A stretch of 64,000 nucleotides of DNA from Parasponia andersonii (GCA_002914805.1 JXTB01000050.1:1168629-1232628), one strand, 5' to 3'; counted from the stretch's first letter, positions 37,590-49,619 are shown. Notes: generated by a model from the letters alone, not told the origin. Translations and numbers: made by a program.

Positions 37590-40539
37590 TGATGCTCAAT
37601 ATTCTCACATGTATAATAAGCTAATAATAAACAAGTTCATATTGCATCATAGACATATCAAGTAACTAATATCAACTTTATATTAAATTGCTCACTCCCT
37701 ATTGTTAAATACTTTCAATATGTATTAATGTACTAATATTTGTCAAAGTATTCCCATGCAATGTAAGGGTTCAGTATCCTAAGAGAGAGAGCTTGGTATG
37801 TGAAAAAAACAAAGAATATATTCATTAATACAATACAATGTACATTTGCATGACAATCATATTTGCTGATAATTTGGTCAAATGGTAGTTTTCGATAAAA
37901 TGCATTTTTTTACGCTTTTCGGAGCCAAATTCACAGTGCATTTTATATGTCAAATAGCTTTTACTTAATGTGTAGAACTCATTTCTAGTACTTTCCAAAA
38001 TATTGGTTCTGGATAAACATGAGGTGGCATTTATTGTACTGAATTGCATTTTATTGCACTAAGCTAGCATAAATTCAACTTAATTACTAGTATTATTTTT
38101 GTGTATTCTATTAATTAGATATTGATACTATATTTGTATTATTAATTTAAGTCTAACTGACTTATTTTTATGTTTAATGATTATTGATTAAGCTAGATTC
38201 TACTAGATTACAACAAGATTAGGCATATGGGATCATAAGTTAAAGTATGACTAGATTTCATCTTCTAAGTTGGGTTTCACTATTTTGGTCTACACCTGAG
38301 TGTATAGGAATAGCCAGCAATATGGTAAGTAAGCCAACAGTGATTTAAAGTTTGACACATAGAAAGCTAGGATGTGAAATACTGAAAATACCCCTTAAAA
38401 TTTAAGTTATGTCTTTCCTTAGCCATTAAGAATTAATTTTGGACCAAATATAGTTATTTCCTTTCTCTTTTTTCCAGCTACAACTTGATCTACTCTAGCA
38501 ACTACTTAGGCCTCTATCAATGCTCCTTAGCCATACTCAATAGCTTCCAAGTGGTAGAACTCAAATTAGATCTCAAGAAAGTAAGATAAATTCAAACTAG
38601 TCAAGGTAATTCTACTAGTTCTCCTTTCTAAGTTTTGTTTTTGTATTTCAATTCTCCACTTGATACCACTTAAATAATGGTTCTTCTAAGTCCTCTTGAG
38701 TCCTAAAATCAAAATCAAAGCCTTGGGAGTCAATTTGGTAGAGGTAGAAGGCAAGAGATCCAACAAAAGTTCAAACTAGTCAAGGTGAGCTTTTTGTGAA
38801 ATTTAGAATTAGTAATTTATTTCTTTTACTTTAGCTCTTAAATCAAAGCTTTTATTTGATGAATAAAGGTCTTAGGAAACCTTATATATTTTTTGAAATA
38901 TAGAATTTAAGTGGAGAATCAAAGTTAGACTTAAAGCCTTAAAGTTTGCTATTTATAGATTTATGTATTTTCATTGTTAGAATAAGTTCTTTATACTTGT
39001 AATATGATTTTATAAAATTAAAATGTATATTTTGTTGGTCTCATTATGTAAATATATTTGTATGGTTACTGGTTGTGACATTAAAAAAAATATAAAAGTG
39101 GTTTTAAACTTTGTCTAAACCAAAAGGAATTCAAATACATCTAGGTCGTACTAAATAATCCTTTTTGATGTATAAATGTAGAAATTAACTTGTCAATTTT
39201 TATTGCATGTCTAAACCATTATTTAAAAGTTGTGTGAATGTCTTAAAAATAGAAGAGGTACTGTCCAAATATTTTTTAAAAGTAAATAGACTAGTTTTTA
39301 CGAAATTATATGCCATTTTGGATCATTTTTGTACTAAGGAACTAGCATTCATGTCTTAATGATTTTAATCAGTTTTTAATGCAAGTCATTGGCTATTACA
39401 TACCTCATGTAACTTGTGATTAAGTTTTTTGATTTTGTGAAAGTTGTAATTTTAGTCTTGTGGTCATTTTCTTTAAGCATTTTATATTTTAGTGATCATT
39501 CTAGTAATAAAAATTAATATTAGGTCTTCCCCACACCTTGCCATATAGGACACTGACCAATTTCACTATCTTTTCTATCTAACATATGATAAGTAAAGAT
39601 TTATTTTAACTGCTTCACAGGGACACTAGTAAATACTAGATGTTTTCCTATATGATTGTGTGTATTATATTAATGATATGTTATTCCTATAGTTGTTATA
39701 ATTTCATGATAGAAATAAGCATGACATAATTATTTAAGCATAATTTTCAAAAAAGTGAAGTTTTCCATGCATTGGATTTAAAGTAGTATCGTTATATTGA
39801 TTTTAGAAGATAATTATTTTAAGTTCATTATTTAGTCTGTCTACATTGGGTTAGTATAGTTTGCGCAAATATCCTTTCTGCTTATGTGAGCATGGCTTAC
39901 CGACTGACAGGATTGAACATTGTACTATAAGTTAATGAGATGCATTACCTAGTCGGTCTCATTGGGTTGGTATGGTTCGTATTAGCCAAATATTTCCTTC
40001 CCATATAGGTAGGTACAACCTATCAAGGGCTCTATAAAGAAACGTTTTCTAAGAAAATTACGTCAAAATTAAAAGTTATCTAAGAAAGAGTACGATAGAA
40101 GTTTTAATAAAATTTATGCATGAAACACATTCATGAGCATGCATGATCTTTACTTACTGAGCATTAGCTCATTTAGTTCTTGTGATACAAGTAAAGAAAT
40201 ATATGATGTATCGAGTTACTAGTTTGCTAGCACATTTTCTTGTTACTATGATCATATAGATAGACGAGCTTGACTTGTGAGTGATATTTTGTATTTTAAT
40301 ATTTTGATGTGTTGTAAATATTAATGCTGATAGCAAAATATACTAATAAAGATCTTTTGGTTGTACATTTTGTAAATACACTTTCAAAAAATAATGTCAC
40401 ACAACTTCTTTTGTTTTAGAGTTCAAAAGCTTAAATTGGCTCAGTTTTTTGAACAAAACTAAAGTTATGGTTTATAAAAAAAAATAATACTTCTTAGTTT
40501 GACCTATATAGTTATATTGATAAGCTAGGGAGCGTTACA
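37590..40539 (+). repeat. 3' LTR of element C
   Basis: About 2,950 bp, from TGATGCTC to GCGTTACA, collinear with 30,365-33,357. Downstream sequence is the interior of the Tat/Athila-like element. Confidence 0.85.
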
Positions 40540-41287
40540 TAAAAGTTGAATGATATTATTTTATGTTAAGCGAATGTGAATGTGATTAAAAATGAAAAGA
40601 CTTTACAAGGTTCAAAATAGGTATACTAGGGATAAAATATATCATGGTTGGCTTGAAATACTCAAATGGTCTAAAGATTGCCGAAATCCTTTCCTTTTCT
40701 TGGTGAAATGTTATCTAGGATTTTTCCTCAATAGATTATGAAACAAATTCTAGCACTTGTGAAATTATTAAAATGCCATATTAACATAAACATTCTCTAG
40801 ATTCACATACAAATCAAAGATCAAGGTATTGTATTCAATAGAGACTTTTACAATCAAAATAGAATTAACATAAGAATCATCCATAAGACTAAGCCAATAT
40901 CCATATTTTTCAATAAGTTATGCACCAATTCACCCAAGGTTCTTATCATTGGAACTAGGTAATCACCAGAAAAAGTATAAAATACCTCAATTTATTCAAA
41001 CACAAAATCACATAACTAGGAAAATAAACACATAATAATGAACAAACTAACATAAGTAAAATCCAACGAGGTTTACTCCTTCCCCCAAACTTAGCATGCA
41101 AAATATAAAAAAATTGAATAACAAAAGAATGAGTTTAGGGATAATCCTCTTGTTGGCACATAGCTATAAAGCTCGATCTCCTTGAAATAGCACTAACTCC
41201 TTTGGTTACACAAAACACGAACATGAAAAGGTAAACACTTGGATTGCCTCTTAAGAAGTGCTTGAGTTATCACCTTCGGTTTGACTC

Positions 41288-42852
41288 AAGTAATATAGAT
41301 TTAGGAGTTAAGAGTGTCAAACCCATGAAGATTAATTACTAAATCTAAGAAAAGTATTAAAATTGGTCAATCCTAACATTATCTAAACAACCAAAATATA
41401 GATTTTAGAGAAATAAAACAAAGCAACTAAACTAGTATGCAAAATGATTAAAAGATAAATCAATAAAAAAAATATCTAGATTTATTAATTCCCTAACTAT
41501 TCTCTTGTCATGCTATTTCACAATTTCTCTCTTAAATTAATTAATTCACTAGAGTTATCATCCGAGAATTCGAATGTATTCACAAAGTCCTTTTTAAGAC
41601 ATAAGTGAAAATACCTAGATAAGCTAATATGTTACTCCTAACATAAATTGACTAGATTCATTAAGTTTAATAATTATGAAAGAGGTTGTATAAGTCACAT
41701 AAGTATATTCTTATCCTATGCAAACTTATCCAAACTAGGTAATCTTATGTTGTTTTACTTAAGTCCAAATTTCTAATCCTTTTTCTAAGCTCATAGAAAT
41801 TTCACTCAAAAATCTATTTAATGATCAATTAAATAGAAGTAATAAATATAAAGTAAAACAAATAACTCAACAATAGATTTGATTAATAAAAGAGGAGAGA
41901 AATAAACAAATACAAGATACTAGGTTGGTTCACAAAGTAAAACTAAACAAAGAATTATTTAGTTCATAATATAAATTGGGAATAATAGTATTATAATCCA
42001 ATCAATTCAAGAAATAAAAAATCAAAGAGAGAAAAATTATAGAATTCCCCTTAAGAAAAGCTTAAAGGTATTCATGAAGGTTGTTAAGCTCCTCTTCTAA
42101 CCTTGGTTCTTGCTCCTTTGAATCCTTTCTCTAGGATTTTCTCTCAACCGTACTACTCTCTAAATATGAAAAGTACAAAGAGAAACTCACAAAAAAAATG
42201 AACAAAAGATTATATGAACAAAAGGTGATATTGATGTTATGGAGGAAATCAAGAAATAGAGGCTTGGACCTTGTATTTATCTTCTTCTTCATCTGTTTCT
42301 TCTCCTTCCATGGTTGTCTCTCTCTCTTTCTCTCTATCCCAATATGTCTCTTACAACCCTAAAGATAAGGTTTTAAAGAGGTGACTTTTGAAAATTTAAG
42401 GCAGATCGAATCTAGACCCTTGGATCATCAAAAAGTTGATCTCAGCCGTATATTATTGACCTAAGATGCAGTCAGTGGCACTGTGGTGCCATTTTTGGTA
42501 TTGCAGTACCAAAGCTTCTCGAGAGTTGGCATTACGGCACCACTTTTCTGTTGGTTTAGCGTCACAGATTCCCAGATGCGTCATTTCTTTATTTAAATTA
42601 TGATTTACCTCTTTTTTATTGTGTTTCGATCGTATCGGATTCAACTTCGATCTCAATGGTTTAAAATATCCATTTGTGAGGCTTACATTCATCTTAATTC
42701 ACATCAAACACTCATTTTTATTCTTTTATCTACAGAAAAAAACACAACATCAAAATAACTAGTAAACAATTGAAATAACTTAAAATAAACAAGAATATTT
42801 TAAAGCCTAAGCCATATTAGCACTAGATAACTCTATTTCTATGGACTCAACA
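41288..42852 (-). repeat. 5' LTR of the Tat/Athila-like element, 3' edge truncated
   Basis: It matches 20,158-21,689 along its whole length but lacks roughly the last 55 bp (minus sense), including the terminal CA and any adjacent primer binding site. The deletion probably also removed the whole coding interior, leaving 3' untranslated sequence joined directly to the LTR. Confidence 0.65.
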
Positions 42853-43577
42853 GCATGTCCATTACCAGAGTCATCCTAAGGAAATTGATTCTTGTGCTTA
42901 GCCCCTCTTAGCACACACTAGTTATTTGCCACACAGGCGCTCCTAGGCTTTGAGTCTTTGCTTAGTTTGGTAGCTTCTAAGCGCTCAGCTTTAAGCATAA
43001 TGTGGCGAGATAGGTCATCAACAATTTTAATATTTTCACTATGTATCATAGTGATGACCATGGGCTCCCACGAAGGTGGTAAAGAATAAATTTCTGTTTG
43101 AATCTATTGCTTTTCAAATCGAGGATGGCCAGCTGCTTTCAATTTGGGAATCATCGATAATATTATTCTAAGATGCTGCTTCATAGTATGGCTCTGGTGC
43201 ATCTTATAAGAGTCAAACCTGATGTTAAGCGTATAAAGTCTTATAGTAGATATACCACTAAATTTTAGATTTAGGGCACTCCACATCTCTTGAGTGGTGG
43301 AATGCTCTTCAAACTCGTCGATCAAGTCATTGTGCATGCTATTCAGCATGGTAAACTGCGCACAACGATATTTCTTAAGCTAAGCATAATAGGCTTCTCG
43401 ATCTCGATGGTACTGAGCAGTGTTACCATCCCCGGGTGTAGGTATCATTTGGGTCAAGGCTTCCAAAACCTCTTGCTCATCAAGAATATATTCGGATTTT
43501 CTGAAGCTAGATATCATAGTTCTCATCGTCCAATTTTTCTTCTTTATTCAAATCAGCCACTATGCTCTTAGAAGCCA
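42853..43577 (-). pseudogene. Copia gag (UBN2 type), separated from its pol
   Basis: On the minus strand a start (MASKSIVADLN, from 43,577) leads through a 'DDENYDI' block and a UBN2-type segment (43,104-43,349): EFEEHSTTQEMWSAL, then TLNIRFDSYKMH and HLRIILSMIPKL. This is the gag of Ty1/copia elements. It stops at 42,853, where the Tat/Athila-like LTR begins; the zinc knuckle and pol continue at 20,102 on the same strand, more than 22 kb away. Stops and frameshifts are present. Confidence 0.85.
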
Positions 43578-44243
43578 TCTACTCATGTGTATAAAGGATA
43601 AACGGATAATTTAGCACACCACACATAATCACTTTGTAGCAAAAAATTCTAGACTAATCTAAATAATACCCACTAAATACAAAATTGAAAAACTATTATG
43701 CTCATAATCATCTCTTATTTCTAGGTTTATTGTTAAGATTAATTTTAAACTTTACACAAAATGTGTATAGGAGAATAATTAATTCTACCACTATACTCCT
43801 ACTAAAAATATAATATTCCTAGCATGTTTCTAACATATATATCACATAATTATGTACAAAAATAAGTATGTAATTTCAATTAAATTAATTAAACATAATT
43901 CAAGATAATTACAAATTAATTAAGTCCTAACATGCTTACTATGGCAATGTTAAATAGTGCTACAAATAAATAAGCAATTGATCATGTTATAAATATTGTC
44001 ATTCAAATATATACATGTATATTTATTCATAAAAAAATGCACATATACATAATTAGCAAAAAAATATTGCACATAATTAATATATAATAAAATATCACAT
44101 AAAGTGCACCAAAAAAATACATATTTTAATTCTCACAAAAAAATGTATTTTTTTAAATAAATCTAGAAGAAAATATATAAACATAAATATATGTATTTTC
44201 TCAATTTTTTTAATTCAGTAACTATTTCTTTTAAATTTTAAAA

Positions 44244-44274
<31 letters not shown>

Positions 44275-45094
44275 AAAACAGCAGGCTCCGCCTGTTGGTC
44301 TAGTGGCCCAGGCGCAGCCCAAGGCTAGCACCCAAGGCCCTGGACCAGGTCCAAGTCAGTGGTGTGGCTCAAAGGGCTAGTGCACACAAGCGCGGCCCGA
44401 GGCCTAGAAGCCCTGAGGTTGGCACTGGGTGTTGGGCTAGTGCCCACAGGTGCGGCCCAGCAACTGCAGGCCCGACACCAAATAATGCCAGGCACCCAAA
44501 CACGTGTGGAATACATGCTAGTTTCCGTCACCAATATCGGATCACTGCCGCATCTACCGTACTTAGTTCATCATTCTCGTTCCAATGACATGCATCATTA
44601 CTTTCAACGTCATCGTTCAATGGGCGAGTAAGACACATTCTCTTCTAAATTCAAATTTCAGGTTGCTAAATCAGAAAAGTATTTACAGATATGACATAAA
44701 ATTCAAAAAAATCATATCTCTGAAAATGTAATTCTAAAAAGTACAGAATATATAAGATTATAAAGATAATTTCATGTAGATTCTGAAAATAGTAAGATCA
44801 AGTCTAATCAAGCAATGATACGATCGGAATAAGCAATCAAACATTCATCTAAAATAATTTTGACTCAAAAAATCTCTCAAATCATATATCAAACTATTTC
44901 TAGATTTTTATATCAGAACATATACATAATAATCTACCACATATTAAAAAGTCACGGCCAAATAATACGCCGAACTCTATAAACCCAAAAATATGGCATA
45001 TTATGGGTGTTTTTGATTTAAGAGTTCATGTACCTCACTTTTTAATCTTTTTCTAATAGGGAACAAAGCCTACCAACAACCGTTATGATACTAA
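43578..45094 (-). other. AT-rich stretch between copia gag and a minus-strand primer binding site
   Basis: On the minus strand this lies between the primer-binding-site-like TTAGTATCATAACGG at 45,081-45,094 and the gag start at 43,577. It may be a long leader of the copia element, but 1.5 kb is unusually long and the two LTR candidates (45,095 onward and 17,248-17,863) are not alike. It contains a (TA)n tract at 44,249-44,274 and a GC-rich block at 44,280-44,640. Confidence 0.35.
44280..44640. repeat. GC-rich block with diverged direct repeats
   Basis: A sharp island of GC-rich sequence in AT-rich DNA. Segments of the type 'GGGCTAGTGC(A/C)CACA(A/G)G(C/T)GCGGCCC' occur near 44,376 and 44,436, and a related one in 'CAGGCGCAGCCC' near 44,310. 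Three overlapping frames on both strands stay open (44,325-44,631) only because GC-rich DNA has few stops; codon-like structure is absent. Origin unknown. Confidence 0.6.
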
Positions 45095-45375
45095 TGTCAG
45101 AAGCGTGGGTGGCGGTGATGCCAATTGATTCCTCAAATGAACTATTGGTATAGGAATCGCCTTAATGCCTTACATTCATTGTGGGAAGACTTCTTCTTAA
45201 ATACTCGCAGTAAGTGGCGTTTTAAGAACGACCACTACAGCTTAGACCACTTAAGAGCACTCATTGGAATTCTTTAGGTAGATAGAGAAGAGAGAGAGAG
45301 AGAGAGCATACTTTCTCTGTGTTATTTTTTTAGACTCTCCAATTAATAAATTAGTCAAAGAGCATACATATCATT

Positions 45376-47330
45376 TGTCACGACCCAAAACCCGGGCCAG
45401 TGACAGAAGGAAATTTCACAAAGATAGGAAATTCTTTGATTTATTTGAAAAGTGTCAAAAATTCTAGTTTTATGAAACGGTCTATTTAAATAAAATAATT
45501 GGAATTTTATCCCGTGAATCGCTCCCACTGTTCGTATACACCATTAAATATAGACCAAATAATAATTTAAAGACGCGAAATCAAATATAAGCCCAAGCAT
45601 CACTGTCATCCACAATGAAACTCAAATCCCAGAATGGCATATATAAGTTCACAGACAAAATAGAAAGCAGTAATCTTGGTTCAATGCTAATACCTAAACA
45701 ATCCAAACACCACGACATCACACTCCGAGCATTACCAAGATAACGAACTACAGTCAAGATGACCTCCTACTCCTCTTGATCTCCTTAGTCGCACTGGACA
45801 CCACCTGAGGAAGAAGGTAGGGGGGTGAGCATAAAATTCCCAGTAGGAAAAACAACTACCTCGATCGAAAACATTTTAGTGATGGAGAATTCTTGCATGA
45901 TTAGTTTAGTCTAAAATATACATATATATATATATATATATANTAATCCAAACTGGAAATCTATATATATAAATAAGGCAGTGTAATTAAAACCATTCAA
46001 TTCATATGCACATGACACAAATCAACCCATACCCATGAGCTCTCATCCTCTCATCTGTGGAAACCCAGGACGATGGCACTAAGTATGCCTAACAGCCTGC
46101 TTGACACCTAAGCCTATACCCGAAGGGAACACCCATGCATCACCTACTAAACCTGGAGGAGTAACCGAATTGCCTATGCCTGCCAAATAGGGAGGTAATC
46201 AGAAGTAACAAAATCCCATGCAAGTTTACAGACTCTACACCAACAGTGGGCCACGCAGCGTCATACTGTAAACCCACAATGCTAACACGGTGCTCACGTA
46301 TGATCCTATGACACGTGCAATACAGATTTGAAGTGTGAAAATAATCATGCTCGGGTTTTTCAATAAAATCAGCATACTATGTTTTATAGGAAAACGGGCA
46401 GCATAACGGCCATATATTTTATATATCCAAAATAATCTATACTCAGAAAACTCCAAGAGCAATACAATATATATACATCATACAATCAATTCTCATCACA
46501 AATATTTAAATAGTCTAAAAATCACGTTTGTTCTCATGTATCGCAGAAAATAAGTTTTATTCGAAAACGATATAAAACAGAAGCAATTGAGTCCCTACCT
46601 CGCTCGAATAGCGATACCATGCTATTGAACCCTCAAGGTGTTATTGATGATCACCCGGAAGGTCGGGGACCAATTCCAAGCCCTCGATTGTCCTCTTGCA
46701 AAAAATCAACTTCTCACCAGAGCTTCAATTCCACAAATGATCTCTTCACTAAATTTCTAGCACCCAAAATAGCTAGGTTAGATATATAACTTGTCCAATT
46801 CGGGTATGGGCCCATAACGGGCCGGTGGCACGCAAAACGAAGTAAACCTCGACCGTCTGATCTCGATTTCCGTGCCGGCCACCAGACATAGGCAATATAT
46901 ATATCAAACTTCCCTATTTTCCAAGTACAATCCAAAAATGACAACAAAAAGACAATCTAACGGCTAGATCAAAAAGTCAAACTTAAACTCAAAACATTCC
47001 AAAAATGGCAACTTTTGATTCGGGCATTATGGGGTTAAGATATATATACTTTGAGCTTCCTCTCGATGAGACGAATCCTACGAGTCCGGTTTGAGGTCAA
47101 ATAATGGCCGAAATCGTCACCAGCGGTCAAAAATCCGAAACGGTCCACTTCCTCTTCTCGGGCAATGGCGGCCTCTCTGGTGGCAGCAACTGGTCGGCAT
47201 TGACTCGGCGCAGCACATGGGAGCTTTGCCGGTGGGCTGTGCAGACGGACGACGGCGGGAGGCGAGCTGCAGCGGTGGTCTTCCTTCGGCCGAGAGAGAC
47301 CCAAGAGAGAGAGAGAGAGAGCGTCGGGCT

Positions 47331-47373
<43 letters not shown>

Positions 47374-47585
47374 GATAGGGCACGTGGCCCGTCTTTATGC
47401 AGCAGTGCAATTTTTCAAAAATTGCACATAACTTCCCAAAATTTCAAATCTCTTTCAAATCAGTCTCCCAAAAATTGTAATTTAGTCATTCTGCACAAAA
47501 CTTTTACAAATTAGTCCTCCCAATATTATATCCAGAAAATTAGTAAAATGTCCAAATTATCCTCCAAAAAATCCAGATTTTTACA
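45376..47585 (-). mobile_element. Solo LTR of the element-B family with TCATT target duplication
   Basis: On the minus strand the unit begins TGTAAAAATCTGG and ends GGGTCGTGACA (2,210 bp), and TCATT stands on both sides (45,371-45,375 and 47,586-47,590). It shares its start, the 'GCATAAAG' TSS region (here followed by GACGGGCCACGTG, with a G-box core), and the 'CTCACCCCCTAC' block with element B. There is no primer binding site or interior, so this is a solo LTR. An ambiguous base lies at 45,944 in a (TA)n run. Confidence 0.9.
47305..47371 (+). repeat. (GA)n microsatellite
   Basis: Two blocks of GA repeats separated by a short spacer. They lie just inside the transcription-start region of the solo LTR and explain the repetitive Arg/Glu frame on the plus strand and the Leu/Ser frame on the minus strand. 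Confidence 0.9.
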
Positions 47586-47888
47586 TCATTTCTATTCAAA
47601 TAAGGATATTTCTTTATTCCGTGATGAATAGAAAATATTCTCTAATTAATAGAGGCCTGTCAGATATAGATACGCCTATCAGATATTGATATGATTCAAA
47701 TTAAATATTCAAATATCTTATCATATACATATTATTAGTTTTCAATATTCTATTTCATCATAATAAAATATATGAAAATAAAGTCTAATTATATTAACTA
47801 TTCTCTGTTCAAATTAGTCCATTTATATTGGGTCATACTAACTACGGACACCCAAAACTTTAGGTCAAAATTCCACTAATATATAGCA

Positions 47889-47894
47889 ATATAT

Positions 47895-47931
<37 letters not shown>
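47889..47931 (+). repeat. (TA)n microsatellite
   Basis: Nearly pure TA repeats. Similar runs occur at 44,249-44,274, 45,922-45,943 and 49,583-49,616, mostly at element edges. Confidence 0.9.
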
Positions 47932-49007
47932 ATGCTAGTCATGGTTTAGGTAATTGTTATGCCTGTCTAATAATTACACGAACTACTTAGGTTTTTAAGT
48001 TCAGCAAACCAGCTTACAATTATTTAGGGGTTTCAATTATTTAGACATCTGTCTATATTTTATAATCGGAGTGCATTGTATATATATGTGTATGTACGTG
48101 TCTGCATTTATAGATTTGAATGTGTTACGTGTAAATATTGTTCTTCTTGGATTGTTCTTGATGACTTACTGGCCTAAAATTAATATTTTTCATCTTGGAT
48201 TGTTCTTTTGATGACTGACTGGGCTAGATAAATGACATTAAACTGATTTTTAGATTGAATCAAACGAACTTAATTATTGGACTAAAATTAATTTTTGTTA
48301 ATATTTGTGATCTTTTCATCCGCGCCAAATATATGTGAATAAAATTGAATAAAAAAGTATGTGTAAATAAATATGTATATGTATATAGTGTGTGCATATA
48401 TACTGTGTACGGGTGTGCTTATTAAATACAAGTTTATATATTAGTAATACTGATCACAATAACTCGAGGAGAAATATGAGGAAACATAATTTACTGTATG
48501 CTTAGGTAGTGACAACAGTAAAAGACACAGTAATACTATAATTCTTATTATTTTATACAAAGTGACTATTTTATACAACAGTCACTCATACGCTATTATA
48601 TTAATAAGGTCAATTAGACTTGTCAGTTGCCAAAATTTTTGGGGAAAAGCCAGAATATGCATTTGTTCTTTTCATGTCAAAACTGGTTTGCTATAATCAT
48701 CTCCCTATAATACTTTATATTGTTCAGTACTAGTAGCCTATATATAGGGCGAAAGAGTAATCAAATTGGTCAAAAAAAAAAAATATTGTACATCGTTTCT
48801 TATATATGGCAATTACAAGGTAAACATTTGTTATATTATATACCATAGAGTTTGGGGTCCAAACTTTTTGTTGGTGTGAAATTGTGAATGCCATAGCCTG
48901 ACACAGATTTTTTTTTTTTTTTTCTTTTTAAACTCTGGAACTAGACACAGGAGTCTAATCATGTTAATCTCTTCACCAATATTAATGCACGATCTAAACT
49001 GACTAAG
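47932..49007. other. Unassigned AT-rich DNA
   Basis: No gene or element end was recognised. Two near-copies of 'CTTGGATTGTTCTT(T)GATGACT' occur at 48,148 and 48,194, and 'AGTGACTATTTTATACAACAGTCACT' near 48,562 is a short foldback. Confidence 0.5.
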
Positions 49008-49152
49008 CTCTCTCTGCATGGACCATCATTTCATTTTGAAAAATTCTGCTCTCAATCGTTCTGTTATCTGGGCCTCTTGCCCACAGAATTCTACGTAGAG
49101 ATGATTCAAGGCTCCTTCAATTGTCGTGTCTTGTAGGAATTGCAGTTGTCTG
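49008..49152 (-). pseudogene. Short second copy of the pararetrovirus capsid region
   Basis: About 145 bp match 55,762-55,907 almost base for base (both share 'TCTGTTATCTGGGCCTCTTG'). On the minus strand it encodes part of the capsid-domain segment, in frame. It ends at an ambiguous base (49,153) where LTR-like sequence starts. At the codon that is TAA in the larger copy (55,891-55,893) this copy has CAA. It is a fragment of another viral insertion or a transposed piece. Confidence 0.85.
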
Positions 49153-49578
49153 NTTACTTAATTGGATAATTACCCAATTGTATAGTTACCCGTTTATTCA
49201 ATTAGGATCCTAGACACATAAGGAACCTAGGGGGATAAGGTCACTACAATCTATATAAAAGGGGGCTCTATGTTCCGAAGAGATCATCACAAAATCTGGG
49301 CAGAAACAAGTCACAGAAAATAGAAGTCAGAGCAAATACACGCTTAGGGTATTCCAAACTTTGGGTAGTCTAAGTCTTGAGTATTCTTCAATAGCTTTCG
49401 AATATTGTACCTTTGAATATTCATCAATATAGTAAGAAAACAGTGGACGTAGGCTCATCTTTTTCGGGGCCGAACCACTATAAATCCCTCTCTCCTTATT
49501 TGCTTTGATTATTTACTTCAATTTACACAAGCCACATCTCTTAATTATTTATAAATTTATTGTTGATAAAACCTCCAT

Positions 49579-49583
<5 letters not shown>
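49151..49583 (+). repeat. Copia-type LTR (433 bp)
   Basis: The unit runs from TG(N)TTACTTAATTGG to CATCAACA. It contains TATATAAAAGGGGG (TATA box at 49,252-49,259) and 'GTGGACGTAGGC...CCGAACCACTATAAATC', a hallmark found near the 3' end of many plant copia LTRs. No primer binding site follows and no second LTR is near, so it is probably a solo LTR. Target duplication could not be shown: the left flank is viral capsid sequence and the right flank is (TA)n. Its last 95 bp recur at 1-95. Confidence 0.7.

Positions 49584-49616
<33 letters not shown>

Positions 49617-49619
<3 letters not shown>

Larger units (their letters stand above)
30365..40539 (+). mobile_element. Element C: full-length chromovirus-type gypsy element
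   Basis: The 5' LTR (30,365-33,357) and 3' LTR (37,590-40,539) are about 2.95-2.99 kb each and collinear. TATGGTATCAGAA, a near match to the tRNA-Met primer binding site, lies two bases after the 5' LTR. Flanks TAAAG (30,360-30,364) and TAAAA (40,540-40,544) suggest a 5-bp target duplication with one change. The order gag, RT, RNase H, integrase, C-terminal chromodomain-like region and the very long LTRs fit the Tekay/Del branch of chromoviruses. Protease and the first half of RT are deleted. A solo-LTR-like insertion sits at 35,098-35,904. Confidence 0.85.
20103..42852 (-). mobile_element. Tat/Athila-like element split by two later insertions
   Basis: Homologous direct repeats lie at 20,103-21,689 and 41,288-42,852. 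On the minus strand both begin TGTT(A/G)AGT(T/C)CAT, and the left copy ends ...TTGTACA. A polypurine-like tract (TAAGTTTAGGGTG on the minus strand) abuts the inner edge of the left copy, so that copy is the 3' LTR. After removing elements B and C the internal region is only about 1.5 kb (41,287-40,540, 30,364-30,003, 22,057-21,690). It has no gag or pol but carries a second G-rich 'AAGTTTGGGGGAAGG' tract at about 41,083-41,097, common in the 3' untranslated part of Tat/Athila elements. It inserted into a copia element, whose gag and pol lie on opposite sides. Confidence 0.7.
45095..47870 (-). mobile_element. Possible copia LTR with adjacent primer binding site, interrupted by a solo LTR
   Basis: On the minus strand the sequence ending ...CGCTTCTGACA is followed by TTAGTATCATAACGG, a degenerate version of the tRNA-Met primer binding site (TTGGTATCAGAGCGG in intact elements). 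The preceding sequence, once the solo LTR 45,376-47,585 is removed, runs for about 560 bp with a CT-rich leader. Its 5' edge is not certain; about 47,870 is a guess based on where the sequence becomes (TA)n. Confidence 0.4.

Noticed and set aside
44325..44631. Three overlapping frames in the GC-rich island
   Set aside because: Open on both strands because stop codons are rare in GC-rich DNA; no motif and no consistent coding strand.
47091..47514. Overlapping long frames on both strands
   Set aside because: They are produced by a (GA)n microsatellite and by GC-rich sequence inside a solo LTR; the protein is Arg/Glu or Leu/Ser repeat on the two strands.
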